A DNA stretch of 64,000 bases from Streptomyces violascens (GCF_014649955.1 NZ_BMUA01000030.1:1-64000), one strand, 5' to 3'. Positions 7,834 to 16,942 are shown, counted from the first letter of the stretch. Program-made: numbers and translations. Notes: generated from the letters alone by a model not told the origin.

Positions 7834-10713
7834 CTAAGGGGTGGCGGCGCAGGCAGCAGGGCTGCCGTAGACGGCGTACGCCAGCCAGGTGGGATCCCCG
7901 CCGTGATCGCGGATCGCCCGCCGTGCGTTGAGGGACGCCTGCCCCAGACTCTGGCCGTCGGCGACTAGACGCTCGTAGAACGTGTCGGCGAAGAGCAGCG
8001 CGGAGTCGGACCGTACCGGCCACAGGGTGCCGACGAACGCCCCCGCACCCGCCTGCAGGAATTGCGGCGCCCAGCCCAGGCTGGTGGAAAACCAGTCGAT
8101 CTGGCCGGCGCTGCGACAGGCGTTGAAGAAGACCAGCGGGTGGGTAGTACGCAGGGCCCGAGACTGGGTGGCGTAGGCAAGATCGATCGGATCGAATGGA
8201 CCATCCGCCATCGTGACGTGAGAGCCGGCACTCGTGAACGAGTTATGGCAGGCGAAGTGCAGCAGCCCGTTGAGCCCTTCGTCGATGAGGTCGCTCACGG
8301 CGGCGCGATGGGTCAGGGTCCCGCCGTCGGTCACAGTGTCACCCAGTCTCGCCCGAAGCGCGACCACTTCACGCTCCGCTTCGGGAGGTGAGCCGGGCGG
8401 CACCACGAAGGCAGCACGAGGTAGGGATAGTTCGCGTACGCGGTCCTGTCCGAAGACCCGTCGGACCACGGGAAGCCACTCGGCGAGGAATCCGTCGCCC
8501 TCTCGCTGGCCGTCCAGGGGATACAGCAGCTCCCAGGGCACAACATCATGCTCACCAAGCACGGTCAATGATGCGACGTGCCCGGCCTCCTCCCAGAACT
8601 GCTGGCGCACGGCGTCAGGCACCGCCGTCGCCCACAACTGCACGCCGAGATTGATCAGCCGCCGACGGGCCTGGCCTTGATCTCTGCCTCCGTTCTGCCC
8701 GGCAGCGGCTGCGGTACGCCGAAGCTCGTCGTAGATCCGCTCCCTCGCCCCGTGGGAGTCGCCCGCTACGAGGCGGAAGGACTCGGGAGCGTAGGTGGTT
8801 TCGCTGAGCAGCTGGAAACTGTAGGTGCCGTCCGCGCCTTTGAGTACCTGCAAGGTCACCTCCCCCGGATCGAACGCGAGGGTGGCAAGCGGTGCAGTGC
8901 GTGGCGAGCCATCCCTGGCTGGCGTGTCGGGCTGCACGGAGACCTGCGCACGTAGTTCGCCAAGAAAGGTGCCTCTGTGGAAGGCCCGCACAGTAACGGT
9001 ATGCAGTCCAGGCTTCATGGTGCGCAGGCCGAATTGCAGCCAGTCTGAGTCCCGGCCGGGCGGAACGGTCAGTCCCTGCTGCAGATCTCCCAACGCCAGC
9101 AGGCCAGGAGCGTGCACGGTAATGCGGAGTTGTGCTCCTGCTGGAGGGATGTGAAAAGCCCGAAGTGCCACGACGGAACCACCGGCCTCCCGAGTAATCC
9201 GCACGTGCAGAGGTATCTCCCGCCCGGGAGGTGCCTGCTCGACCAACTGCGCTTCCAGTAGCCGCGGCTCCCAGCCGTGCCGATCACCCCCGCCGTGCCG
9301 CGGCCTGTCAGGGCCGTTTCCTTCAGGCCCAAGGACTTTCGTGGTGTCGTAGTTCCCCAGCGCACCGGAGCGCGGCGCCACGCGGACCGTCTTGGTCGAC
9401 CGTGCCTCCAGGGCCATCTCATCGGCGTCCGCGACCTCTGTCCTCAGTCGCACCGTTCCCGTCGCGGCATCGACCACGACCACCACCTTGGCAAGCAGTT
9501 TCGCAGTATCCACGTTCCCCGACGCCACGGCGAGCTGCACCGCACGGCCCAGCTTGACCGTTGCCCGGTCGTGGTCGCCGGCCTTGCGTGCGTCGAGGCC
9601 CTCTTGGATGGCCACAGCCAGTTCCGTCTGTCCCGAGTAGTGGGCGACCTGCGGATTGATCGAGGTGAACGCCGCCATGTCGTCGGTCCACACCACGCGG
9701 ACCAGGCCCTGGGACAGGATGAGCGGGTTGCCGTCGGGTTGCGGGACGACCACCGAGATGCGGGCGGCCAGCATTTCCTGGCCGACGTCAGCCGCGGGGA
9801 CCCGGACGCAGATGTGGTAGTCGCGGGACTCCTCACCCCAGGCGCCCGTTGGGTAGTCACCGGCACGCGGGCCCGCCGGTGCGCGTCGGCCGGTCAGCTC
9901 CTCAACGGTGGGCGCGACTTGCTTCACGAACGTGATCTCCGCGCCGATGGGCGTCCACAGCCGCAGCGCGACCTCCGCGATCTCCTTACGCATCGCCTTT
10001 TCCATTAACTGCGTGAAGTCGTCCACCAGCCTGGCCGGGTCGGCGACGATGTCGGCGCTGCCCAGGAGCGCCGAGGCGATGCCCGTGACCTCCTTCACCT
10101 CCCAGTCCGTACCCACCCCTCGCACATCACAGGTGAAACGGCCCGAGCAGGCGTCCAGCGCGGCCTGCAAGTCCTCGGGCGACTCGTGCTCATTACGTCC
10201 GTCGGTGAGTAGGATCCCGTGCCGGATCCCTACATCGGCGGAGTGCAGCAGTTGGTCAGCCAGCCGTAGCCAGGTGCCGATCGCAGTGCCACCGCCCGCG
10301 GAGAGCTTGCGCAGCGCCCATCTTGCCTCTTGCCGGGTGCGGGTGTTAGCGACGGCAAGCTTGCCGCCACCCGGATACACCTCCGTGGCCTGGTCCGTAC
10401 CGCCCACGACCGCGAAATGCGCCCCATCGCGCACTGTGTCGATCGCTGCGGCCGTCGCCTCCCTGACACCGCACATCTTGGCAGGCGGATAGTCCATTGA
10501 CCCAGAACAGTCGACCATGATTGCTACCGCCACGCCCTGTTCCAACCCCGCACTGTGTGGATGCGGTCCAGTGACGGATCTACCGTTGGTGTCGCCGCCG
10601 GTTGCCGTGACCGTGACGATGGCGTGGACCTCCCGGCCGCCCTCTGGCAGATACTCGTTCTGGAGGACGTCGACGCTGAACTCTGGTGCATCAGGTTTCA
10701 AGAACATAGCCAT
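7834..10713 (-). CDS. VWA-CHAT caspase-like protein
   Basis: The 959-residue product has an N-terminal strand-rich segment, then a von Willebrand A domain (about 60-245) with an intact MIDAS: Asp68 in DCSGSM, a Thr in the GGGTAIG loop, and LLTDGR. A long beta-rich middle (about 250-620) resembles adaptor repeats. A C-terminal CHAT protease domain (about 680-955) carries its catalytic pair HFACH (819-823) and FFNACRS (Cys866). There is no signal peptide. CHAT proteases (caspase/separase relatives) act in bacterial conflict and cell-death systems, and VWA domains recruit partners through a metal. With the hydrolase immediately downstream, the pair looks like sensor/protease plus effector. The trigger and substrate are unknown. 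Confidence 0.85.
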   Translation of the reverse strand: MAMFLKPDAPEFSVDVLQNEYLPEGGREVHAIVTVTATGGDTNGRSVTGPHPHSAGLEQGVAVAIMVDCSGSMDYPPAKMCGVREATAAAIDTVRDGAHFAVVGGTDQATEVYPGGGKLAVANTRTRQEARWALRKLSAGGGTAIGTWLRLADQLLHSADVGIRHGILLTDGRNEHESPEDLQAALDACSGRFTCDVRGVGTDWEVKEVTGIASALLGSADIVADPARLVDDFTQLMEKAMRKEIAEVALRLWTPIGAEITFVKQVAPTVEELTGRRAPAGPRAGDYPTGAWGEESRDYHICVRVPAADVGQEMLAARISVVVPQPDGNPLILSQGLVRVVWTDDMAAFTSINPQVAHYSGQTELAVAIQEGLDARKAGDHDRATVKLGRAVQLAVASGNVDTAKLLAKVVVVVDAATGTVRLRTEVADADEMALEARSTKTVRVAPRSGALGNYDTTKVLGPEGNGPDRPRHGGGDRHGWEPRLLEAQLVEQAPPGREIPLHVRITREAGGSVVALRAFHIPPAGAQLRITVHAPGLLALGDLQQGLTVPPGRDSDWLQFGLRTMKPGLHTVTVRAFHRGTFLGELRAQVSVQPDTPARDGSPRTAPLATLAFDPGEVTLQVLKGADGTYSFQLLSETTYAPESFRLVAGDSHGARERIYDELRRTAAAAGQNGGRDQGQARRRLINLGVQLWATAVPDAVRQQFWEEAGHVASLTVLGEHDVVPWELLYPLDGQREGDGFLAEWLPVVRRVFGQDRVRELSLPRAAFVVPPGSPPEAEREVVALRARLGDTVTDGGTLTHRAAVSDLIDEGLNGLLHFACHNSFTSAGSHVTMADGPFDPIDLAYATQSRALRTTHPLVFFNACRSAGQIDWFSTSLGWAPQFLQAGAGAFVGTLWPVRSDSALLFADTFYERLVADGQSLGQASLNARRAIRDHGGDPTWLAYAVYGSPAACAATP

Positions 10714-11172
10714 AGATCCCGGCCCCCTCAGGCTTCCCGCAGCAGCTGGAAAATGTCTCTTCGCCGGTTGTGACCATACGTTCTGCCCGTGCTGATGTGA
10801 CGGGAAGTCCGGGTGCCTCGAGCTTCAGGCCGATCCTGCCACCACCGGAAAAGTCGGGAATGACGGCACTACCACTGTTTACGTTGTCGTGGACGCCCCC
10901 CGCCCTGGGCAGGGCCGCTAGGTAGCGGCGAGCTGCGATACGTGCTCACGCCCCCCGACGGTGCAGGTCGCGTCCTCGGAGCGGGGGGAAAGCTTGACGA
11001 GGGGTTCTGCGGGTGATGTTACGCGGCCTTCGTGGTGAATGTGGCTGCACATGCAGGGAGATGGATCGCACGGGCAGGTTCGAAGGTTCTCACCGAATTG
11101 TCCCTTGGTTCAGACGAGGGCCATCGTCAGTGGGAAAGGGACACGCGACGTGCGAACCTACAACGCCAGCGG
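10714..11172. other. Intergenic, no gene seen
   Basis: Contains the promoter region of the VWA-CHAT operon. No frame with homology-like features or a proper start was found. Confidence 0.4.
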
Positions 11173-11640
11173 TCAGGTCTGGGCCATGTCCACGAAACGC
11201 GCGTAGTGGCCTTGGAAGGCAACCGTGCAGGTGGCTACCGGACCGTGCCGGTGCTTGGCGACGATCAGATCGGCTTCGCCTGCCCGAGGACTCTCCCGCT
11301 CGTACGCGTCTTCACGGTGGAGGAGGATGACGACGTCGGCGTTGTCCTCCAACGCGCCGGAGTCCCGCAAGTCACTCATCATCGGCTTCCGGTCGGCACG
11401 TTGCTCGGCGCCGCGGTTGAGCTCCGAGACGGCGATCACAGGCACATGCAGTTCCTTGGCGAGGAGCTTGAGGCAGCGGGAGATGTCGGAGATTTCTTCG
11501 TAGCGGGAGACGAAGGGGCGGGTGCCGTAGGTGAGCAGGTGCAGGGCATCGACGACGATGAGCCGGATGCCGTGCTGGGCGTGGGCGACGCGGGACTCGG
11601 CTGCCAGGATCCGCTTCGCGGGACGCCCCGCCATGGGCAA
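11173..11640 (-). pseudogene. C-terminal remnant of replicative DNA helicase DnaB
   Basis: The frame encodes the last part of a RecA-type DnaB helicase. It has a Walker B-like LIVVDALHLL (normally VVDYLQLM), SRYEEISDISRCLKLLAKEL, the SELNRG sensor, LRDSGALEDNADVVILLHRED and the terminal GHYARFVDMAQ followed by a natural stop. The N-terminal domain and the Walker A region are absent. The homology ends near 11640, exactly where another truncated gene begins on the opposite strand. It cannot encode a working helicase. Residue changes in the Walker B region show it is decaying or derives from a divergent plasmid/phage copy. Confidence 0.85.
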
Positions 11641-11654
11641 GTCCATCCTCGCCA

Positions 11655-12296
11655 TTGCTGCAGCGAGCCGTCCGCGACACCCTCACCCCCGACCAGTACC
11701 GGCACCTGGCCCGTACCGCGGCCGACGCCCTCAGCGCGGCCTGGCCCCCGTTCGCGCGTGACATCCCCCTGAGCGCAGCCCTGCGGGACAACACCGCCGC
11801 CCTGACCTCCTGCGCCGAACCCGAGGTCCATCACACAGAAGTCCACCCCGTCCTCTACCAGGCCGGCCGCAGTCTGCTCCACAGAGACCAAGCCGCCGAG
11901 GCACGCGAGTACTTCCAACGCCTCCTCACCACCACGACCCGTTACCTGGGCCCCGACCACCCCGACACTTTGGTCATCCGGCGCGATCTGGCCCTCTGGC
12001 GGGGGGAGGCGGGTGATGCGGACGGTGCGGTGGCTGCGCTGGAGGAACTGCTGACGGACGTGCTGCGGGTGGGGGGCCCGGACGATCGCCTCGTCCCGGT
12101 CATCCGGAGCCATCTTGCCTACTGGCAGGAGTGCGCGGGGTACAAGACCGGGGAGGCGGCCACGCTTGCGGACCAGGTGAGGATGCTGGGCGCAGAGCAC
12201 CCCGGCACCCAGACGCCCCAACGCAGGCTGGTCTACCGTGAGGGGCGGCTTGAAGCATACGGAAAGAAGCCACGTGCTGGCGACGCTGATCCTTAG
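11655..12296 (+). pseudogene. C-terminal remnant of a TPR protein (NB-ARC/TPR type)
   Basis: The frame from a TTG at 11655 encodes about 213 residues with tetratricopeptide-like helices (RDQAAEAREYFQRLL, LGPDHPDTLVIRRDLA, GDADGAVAALEELL). These are typical of the C-terminal half of large Streptomyces signalling ATPases with TPRs. The sequence opens abruptly in the middle of a domain (LLQRAVRDTLTPDQY), where longer relatives would still have hundreds of residues upstream. I read it as a 5'-truncated gene joined at about 11640-11655 to the DnaB tail. If translated at all, it would be an orphan TPR fragment. Confidence 0.65.
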
Positions 12297-12599
12297 GCTG
12301 GCAGAGCCGGGCCGTCGGGGGTGTCCAGGCGGTGCTGCCCATCGCCCTGCGGACGAGAGACCAGACGGCTTCGACGGGAGTTGAAACTGGGGCCTCGGGG
12401 CCGCTGGAAAGGGTGCCGTTCACGCCCTCGTTGGCGCCGCGGCCGCGCTCCGGCGATGACCTGCGGCCCCTGGGCCCACTACCTCCGGACAGCCGCCCCT
12501 ACGCCCGCCCGTGACATCGGTGAAATTGCTCTGACCTGGTGTTTTTCTAGCATTCGCCTAGCCTGGGGAGTCCTGCTGGACACCATCGGAGGGGACATC
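12297..12599. other. Intergenic before the GyrB-like gene
   Basis: The downstream frame is open back to 12321 but this part has no protein-like features and the real ribosome site is at 12588. It should contain the promoter for the GyrB-like gene. Confidence 0.4.
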
Positions 12600-13760
12600 G
12601 TGAGCGAGGAATCCACCAGTTACGACGCCAGCAACATCCAGGTATTGGAGGGGTGGGAAGCCGTTCGAAAGCGGCCCGGAATGTACATCGGCTCGACGGG
12701 TGAACGCGGCTTGCGACACATGGTGTTCGAGATCGCGGACCGGGCGGTGAACGAGGTTCTGGACGGCCGCGCCACCTCTGTCGACGTCACCCTCACGCCC
12801 GACGGCGGCGTGTGTGTCGCCGACGACGGGCCGGGCGTTCCTATCGACGAGGGGGCCGTCGGCGGTCACGGGCTCGAAGCCCTGCTCACCGAGATGCATG
12901 CCGGGACTGGAGCCGGAGGCCGCCACGAGATATCGCTCGGCTTCTGTGGCGTCGGGCCCGCCGTCGTCAATGCCTTGTCGCAACGGATGATGGCCGAGGT
13001 GCGGCGCGAGGGAGTCCGATGGGTCCAGGAGTACGTGCGCGGCGTGGCCACCACCCCGCTCACCGCGGCGGGGACGGCGACCGAAAGGGGGACCACCATT
13101 GCCTTCTGGCCCGATGCCGACGTCTTCGGAGCCGCAGAGTTCTCGTTCGACGGGCTGGAAGAGCGATTCAGGGAACTGGCCTTCCTGAACCAGGGCCTGG
13201 AGATCTCCCTTACCGACCTGCGCCGGCCGGATGGGTCCCGTTCGGTGCGGCTCCGGTTCCCGGGCGGGGCACGGGACTTCGTCGCCCTCCTCGACGTGCA
13301 CGCGGCGGCGTCCGCTGCCATGGACACCATCGCCTTCGAGCACGAGGACCCTCGGATGGCGGGGGTGATGGAGGTGGCCTTCCGCTGGTGCAGCTGTCCT
13401 GAGGAGCGGGTCCGGAGCTTCGCCAACAGCCAGCCCACCATCAACGGCACCCACGCGGTGGGCTTTCGCAACGGGATGACGGCCGCGATCACCGCGTACG
13501 CGCGGGAACAGGGGCTGCTGACAGCTACGGAACCCGACTTCGGTGCCGATCGGATCGGCGAGGGCCTGACGGCGGTCGTGTCGGTGAAGCTGGACCGTCC
13601 CGAGTTCTCGGGCTCCACGCGGGGCGTGCTGGGGAACACCGAAGTACGCGACTGCGTCGCACAGGCCGTCCAGGACCACCTCGGCACGTGGCTGGAGGAG
13701 GACCCTGAGCGGGCCGCAGCCGTCATCGACCGGATCGTCCAGGGCGCCCGCCGGGACTGA
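12600..13760 (+). CDS. GyrB-like GHKL ATPase plus transducer, lacking the Toprim half
   Basis: The GTG at 12600 is preferred because GGAGGGG precedes it by 5 nt and the protein then starts like GyrB (SYDASNIQVLEGWEAVRKRP). The 386 residues equal the 43-kDa ATPase fragment of gyrase: GHKL domain (10-220) and transducer domain (220-386). The Toprim domain and tail are absent. Some ATPase residues remain (Glu44 in FEIADR, ADDGPGVP) but others are changed. The Mg-binding Asn of FEVVDN is Arg48, the lid GGLHGVG is LGFCGVG, and the QTK loop reads STR. ATP binding may persist with poor hydrolysis. It could sequester gyrase partners or serve a defence-type role with the next gene; both are inference. 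Confidence 0.8.
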   Translation: MSEESTSYDASNIQVLEGWEAVRKRPGMYIGSTGERGLRHMVFEIADRAVNEVLDGRATSVDVTLTPDGGVCVADDGPGVPIDEGAVGGHGLEALLTEMHAGTGAGGRHEISLGFCGVGPAVVNALSQRMMAEVRREGVRWVQEYVRGVATTPLTAAGTATERGTTIAFWPDADVFGAAEFSFDGLEERFRELAFLNQGLEISLTDLRRPDGSRSVRLRFPGGARDFVALLDVHAAASAAMDTIAFEHEDPRMAGVMEVAFRWCSCPEERVRSFANSQPTINGTHAVGFRNGMTAAITAYAREQGLLTATEPDFGADRIGEGLTAVVSVKLDRPEFSGSTRGVLGNTEVRDCVAQAVQDHLGTWLEEDPERAAAVIDRIVQGARRD

Positions 13761-13841
13761 CCGACAACGCACCGCCCTGCCGGTCCAGAAGACCGAGACC
13801 GACAGGGCTTCGCTCCTCCTGTTCGAAGAGCTGGAGGGCCT

Positions 13842-14726
13842 GCTTGGCCCTACTGGGACCCCGCGTTCGCGGCAAAGCTGTGGCGCGACCAGAATTTCTG
13901 GCCGGACATGATCGAACTCCCGGCCGGAGCCGCCCTGCGCGAGCGCGGCTTCAACATCGAGTACGAACAGCGCTGGGGCACTCTGACGCCGGACTGGACC
14001 GTCACCGACCCGGCTGGGTCACCGATCGCGCTGGTCGAGGTGCTGACCCACAGCCCGCCCAAGGCGACGTTCTCCCGGATGAAGGCCTGGCACGCGCTGG
14101 TGGAGCGTGTAAAGGACATCCCGGTTCCCCTCGTTCTGACTGTGGCCGGGCACCGTGACCGGCCACTTGAAGCTCCCGATGCCCAGACGGCAAAGAAGAT
14201 CGCCCGAGACCTGCGGCGCTGGCTGATGTCCCCGCTGCACATGATCAGCTTCCCCAGCCACGGCTACACCTTCCTTGTGATGGCGGACCACCGCACCCGC
14301 CGCGCGATGCAGGCTCCGGGTATGGCCGCCTGCCTGGTGCCGCCGAGCCAAATGGCCCGCGTCGTCTCCGCCCAGCCCCTGGCCGCCGGAATCGAGAAGA
14401 AGGTCAGCAGGTACCGGGAGCTCACCCAGGAGACAGGCCTGCCGCTGGTCGTCGCAGCGGGAGCCCACAAGTTCACCGGCCTTGAGGTGCGACAGCTCGA
14501 TGACCTGCTGCGCGGAGCCAACTCGATCCGCGTGCAGTTCGACTTCGGGGACTCCTTCATCCACGAGCCGATCGAGATGCAGCCCGACAGACCACCGAGG
14601 TGGACCATGCCGGACGACCTCGCCGGAGTGCTGTGGGTGGACAACACCTTCCCCTTCACCACCCAATGGCGCCCCAACCCCCACGCGCTGATCCCCGCAC
14701 CGGCCGCGTTCTCACCCCCAACCTGA
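13842..14726 (+). CDS. Hypothetical protein with PD-(D/E)XK-like motif
   Basis: The only ATG is at 13908 (272 residues). The same frame stays open upstream and encodes sensible residues from about 13842 (WPYWDPAFAAKLWRDQNFWP) without a normal start, so the 5' end may be damaged or start unusually. The sequence LTPDWTV followed 12 residues later by LVEVLTH has the spacing of a PD...ExV nuclease-type core, and later helices are Arg/Lys rich. A nuclease fold is inference. It lies 81 nt after the GyrB-like gene on the same strand, so the two may be transcribed together. It has no signal peptide. Confidence 0.6.
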   Translation, partial: AWPYWDPAFAAKLWRDQNFWPDMIELPAGAALRERGFNIEYEQRWGTLTPDWTVTDPAGSPIALVEVLTHSPPKATFSRMKAWHALVERVKDIPVPLVLTVAGHRDRPLEAPDAQTAKKIARDLRRWLMSPLHMISFPSHGYTFLVMADHRTRRAMQAPGMAACLVPPSQMARVVSAQPLAAGIEKKVSRYRELTQETGLPLVVAAGAHKFTGLEVRQLDDLLRGANSIRVQFDFGDSFIHEPIEMQPDRPPRWTMPDDLAGVLWVDNTFPFTTQWRPNPHALIPAPAAFSPPT

Positions 14727-14954
14727 GCAGTCGCCACTGAGCAACACGGGACGGGTCCCGGTACGCGCTGATCGTTGTGCACCGACTTTCGCGTACGGGC
14801 GGCCGGAGAGAGACCGTGCACATCTACGGCCCGGACGAGATCCTCGGTATGCCCCTGCCGGGAACGGCCCGCAACCGTCCCGGGCCTGAGCAACTACCGC
14901 CGCAGCGATCCCGTCGGCCGTTGACCACTCACCTCGCCAGATGAGGAGCCGAAT

Positions 14955-15143
14955 CTAGAAGCCGGTCTCCGGGCCGGAGCCGAGGCTCCGGCGCCCGGCC
15001 AGCCACGGCCGGGCTGCTCGCTCAACAGCTGGGGCGGCCGCCACACGCTCGGCGGCGATCCTGAGATCCACAGTGCGGGCGGGCTGCTCGGCAGCGTCGG
15101 CGGGACGGGGACCGGTGCCCAGCGGGCGGCGGGAGGTGCTCAT
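14955..15143 (-). CDS. Small protein with RRPLGTGP / RRSLGSGP motifs
   Basis: An ATG at 15143 opens a 62-residue frame that begins MSTSRRPLGTGPRP and ends GRRSLGSGPETGF, so the same short motif stands at both ends of an Ala/Arg-rich helix. Its start lies 4 nt past the stop of the upstream small gene, which begins with the same motif. Small basic proteins of this kind sit beside ParA genes on some Streptomyces replicons, but no ParA is present here, so function stays open. Confidence 0.45.
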   Translation of the reverse strand: MSTSRRPLGTGPRPADAAEQPARTVDLRIAAERVAAAPAVERAARPWLAGRRSLGSGPETGF

Positions 15144-15147
15144 GCTG

Positions 15148-15351
15148 TCAGTCTCCCAGGGCCTGGTCGCCGAGAAGAACGCCGCGGGCCCGCAGCTCAT
15201 TCAGGTCGGGGAGCTGCATCTGGTCCAACCCGCCGGTGTGCAGGTCGGCCTGAGTGGCCATCACCCGGGCCCGGGGCTCGGCGGGAAGCGCGAGTTGCGG
15301 ACGGGCGGCCGGCTGCGGGCCGGGACCGAGCGGGCGTCGGGTGCGGATCAC
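15148..15351 (-). CDS. Small protein with N-terminal RRPLGPGP motif
   Basis: This 67-residue frame starts MIRTRRPLGPGPQP and ends QALGD. It shares its opening motif with the next gene, suggesting tandem duplication or two subunits of one system. It is Pro/Ala/Arg rich at the start and helical later (LDQMQLPDLNELRARG). It is too short for a firm family call. Both small genes read away from the secreted-protein gene at 15519. Confidence 0.45.
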   Translation of the reverse strand: MIRTRRPLGPGPQPAARPQLALPAEPRARVMATQADLHTGGLDQMQLPDLNELRARGVLLGDQALGD

Positions 15352-15518
15352 CGGGAAAGTCTGCCACCCCCCTATGACAACGGGGGGGCGTCTCCTGAGC
15401 GTCCGACAGGCCGCTGGGTCCAGGCATTAGATCTGACCAGTATTCAGCCTCGACGCCACCGGCCACCGGTGTCAGCATCGCCGGTGGCCCATCAACCGCG
15501 CACCAGGGGGAAACATCC

Positions 15519-16112
15519 ATGGCCAGCCGAACCCGCACCATAAGGAAGATCGCCACCGTTTCCGCAGCGGCTGCACTGCTCGTACTCTCGATCAGCGCGG
15601 GAACCGCCAGCGCCAGCACGCCCCAGCCGTTCGCCAGCCAGGCCCGCGCCGCGCATCTCACCCCTGCGCAGGACAGCGCGCTGCGCGCCGAAGTCGCCAA
15701 GTACCTGCAGCGCAGCGGCGGCAAGCAGATCTCCCTCAACGAGATCAGGGTCGACGACAAGCGCACCATCCGCGTCGCCATCCCCGGCGAGGCGCATCCG
15801 CGCACCTTCACCGACCACGGCAGCACCGCTCCCGCCTACAGCAGCATCTGCAACCCGAACGCCACCACTTCGAACGGTTACTTCTGCGCCTTCAGCGGCT
15901 CACATTGGACCGGTAGCGAAGACCGGATGTACTACTGCCACCCCTACGACATGAACTTCACCGGCTGGGGATCGTGGGTGGAGCGCCAGTACGGAGACCA
16001 CGCTGCGAAGTTCTATGGCAAGCGCGGCGACCTCCTGGGCCAAACCTTGGGGCCGGTCTCCGCCGCCTCGGATGAGAACTGGTACTACGTGTGGACGGTC
16101 GTCCCCTGCTGA
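15519..16112 (+). CDS. Secreted Cys-rich protein, peptidase-inhibitor I36-like
   Basis: The 197-residue product has a clear signal peptide (basic start, hydrophobic core, cut near ASAS at about residue 33). Its mature domain has five or so cysteines and many aromatic residues (CNPNATTSNGYFCAFSG, YYCHPYDMNFTGWG, final VVPC). The YFCAF...G pattern resembles beta/gamma-crystallin-like secreted inhibitors of the I36 type. That assignment is tentative and the target is unknown. It is transcribed alone, with the resolvase remnant converging from the other side. Confidence 0.65.
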   Translation: MASRTRTIRKIATVSAAAALLVLSISAGTASASTPQPFASQARAAHLTPAQDSALRAEVAKYLQRSGGKQISLNEIRVDDKRTIRVAIPGEAHPRTFTDHGSTAPAYSSICNPNATTSNGYFCAFSGSHWTGSEDRMYYCHPYDMNFTGWGSWVERQYGDHAAKFYGKRGDLLGQTLGPVSAASDENWYYVWTVVPC

Positions 16113-16213
16113 ACGGGCCACCGAAGAACGATGCTTTGCAGCCGAGGACATGGGGTAGCCGGATCATCGGCTGCAAAAGCAACGGATATGGCTGACCTGG
16201 GGCGATGCGCTGG

Positions 16214-16942
16214 TCACTCCACGGGCTGGGCTGGCCGGGGCGGTGCGGGAGTGTCCGGCGCCTCGGCGAGTACGACGCGGCCGCCCTTCAGCTCCGGGAC
16301 GTACTTGTAGATGGTGTTGCGGGAGACACCGATCAATTTGGCGATCGAGGTGGCGGTGTTCTGCGGGCGAGTGAGCAGGTCGCGGGCGTGGCGGACCTGT
16401 TCTTCGGTCATGGCTGGCGGCCGACCGAGGCGGGCGCCGCGGGCGCGGGCGGCATCCAGGCCCTAGTTGGTGCCCTGGACGATGAGTTCGCGGATGAACT
16501 CCGCGAGGGCGGCGAAGACGTGGAAGACCAGGCTCCCGCCGGGGGTGGTGGTGTCGAGCGCTTCGTGGAGCGAGGTGAAGCCGATGCCGCGCTTGCGCAG
16601 GCCGGAGACGATGGCGATGAGATCTTGGATGGAGCGCCTGAGCCGGTCGAGCGAGGGAACGACGAGGGTGTCGCCTTCGCGGACGTAGTCGAGGGCCTTC
16701 CAGAGCTCCTCGCGTTCGGCGTTCTTGCCGGACTTCTTGTCGGCGAAGATCCGGATGCATCCTGCTTCGGTGAGGGCGTGGATCTGGCGGTCGAGCGGTT
16801 GCCCCTTGGCCGAGACGCGGGCGTACCCGACGAAGGCCCCTGTCCGTATGGCCGGGACGGGGGCTAGGAGGTCGGTGTCGTCGTCCTGCGATGCGTGCAC
16901 CCTCGGGACAGAAAAGGGTGCTGTCCAAGTTATTGAGCACAC
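16214..16942 (-). pseudogene. Serine recombinase (Tn3-type resolvase) interrupted by an in-frame amber codon
   Basis: The frame runs from about 16942 to 16214. It encodes the catalytic domain (GYARVSAKGQ with nucleophile Ser44, FADKKSGKNAEREELWKAL, VVPSLDRLRRS, TPGGSLVFHVFAALAEFIREL). At 16463-16465 a TAG replaces what is usually a Glu codon (EGT-E-GLxAARARG). The same frame continues without shift through GLDAARARGARLGRPPAM and the C-terminal helix-turn-helix (VSRNTIYKYVPEL). So one G-to-T change separates the catalytic and DNA-binding parts. It probably served the Tn3-like element that includes the transposase remnant at 19.2-19.9 kb. Confidence 0.85.

Noticed and set aside
12321-12599. Longer N-terminus for the GyrB-like protein
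   Set aside because: The added 93 residues are low-complexity Arg/Pro-rich, and a clear ribosome site precedes the GTG at 12600.
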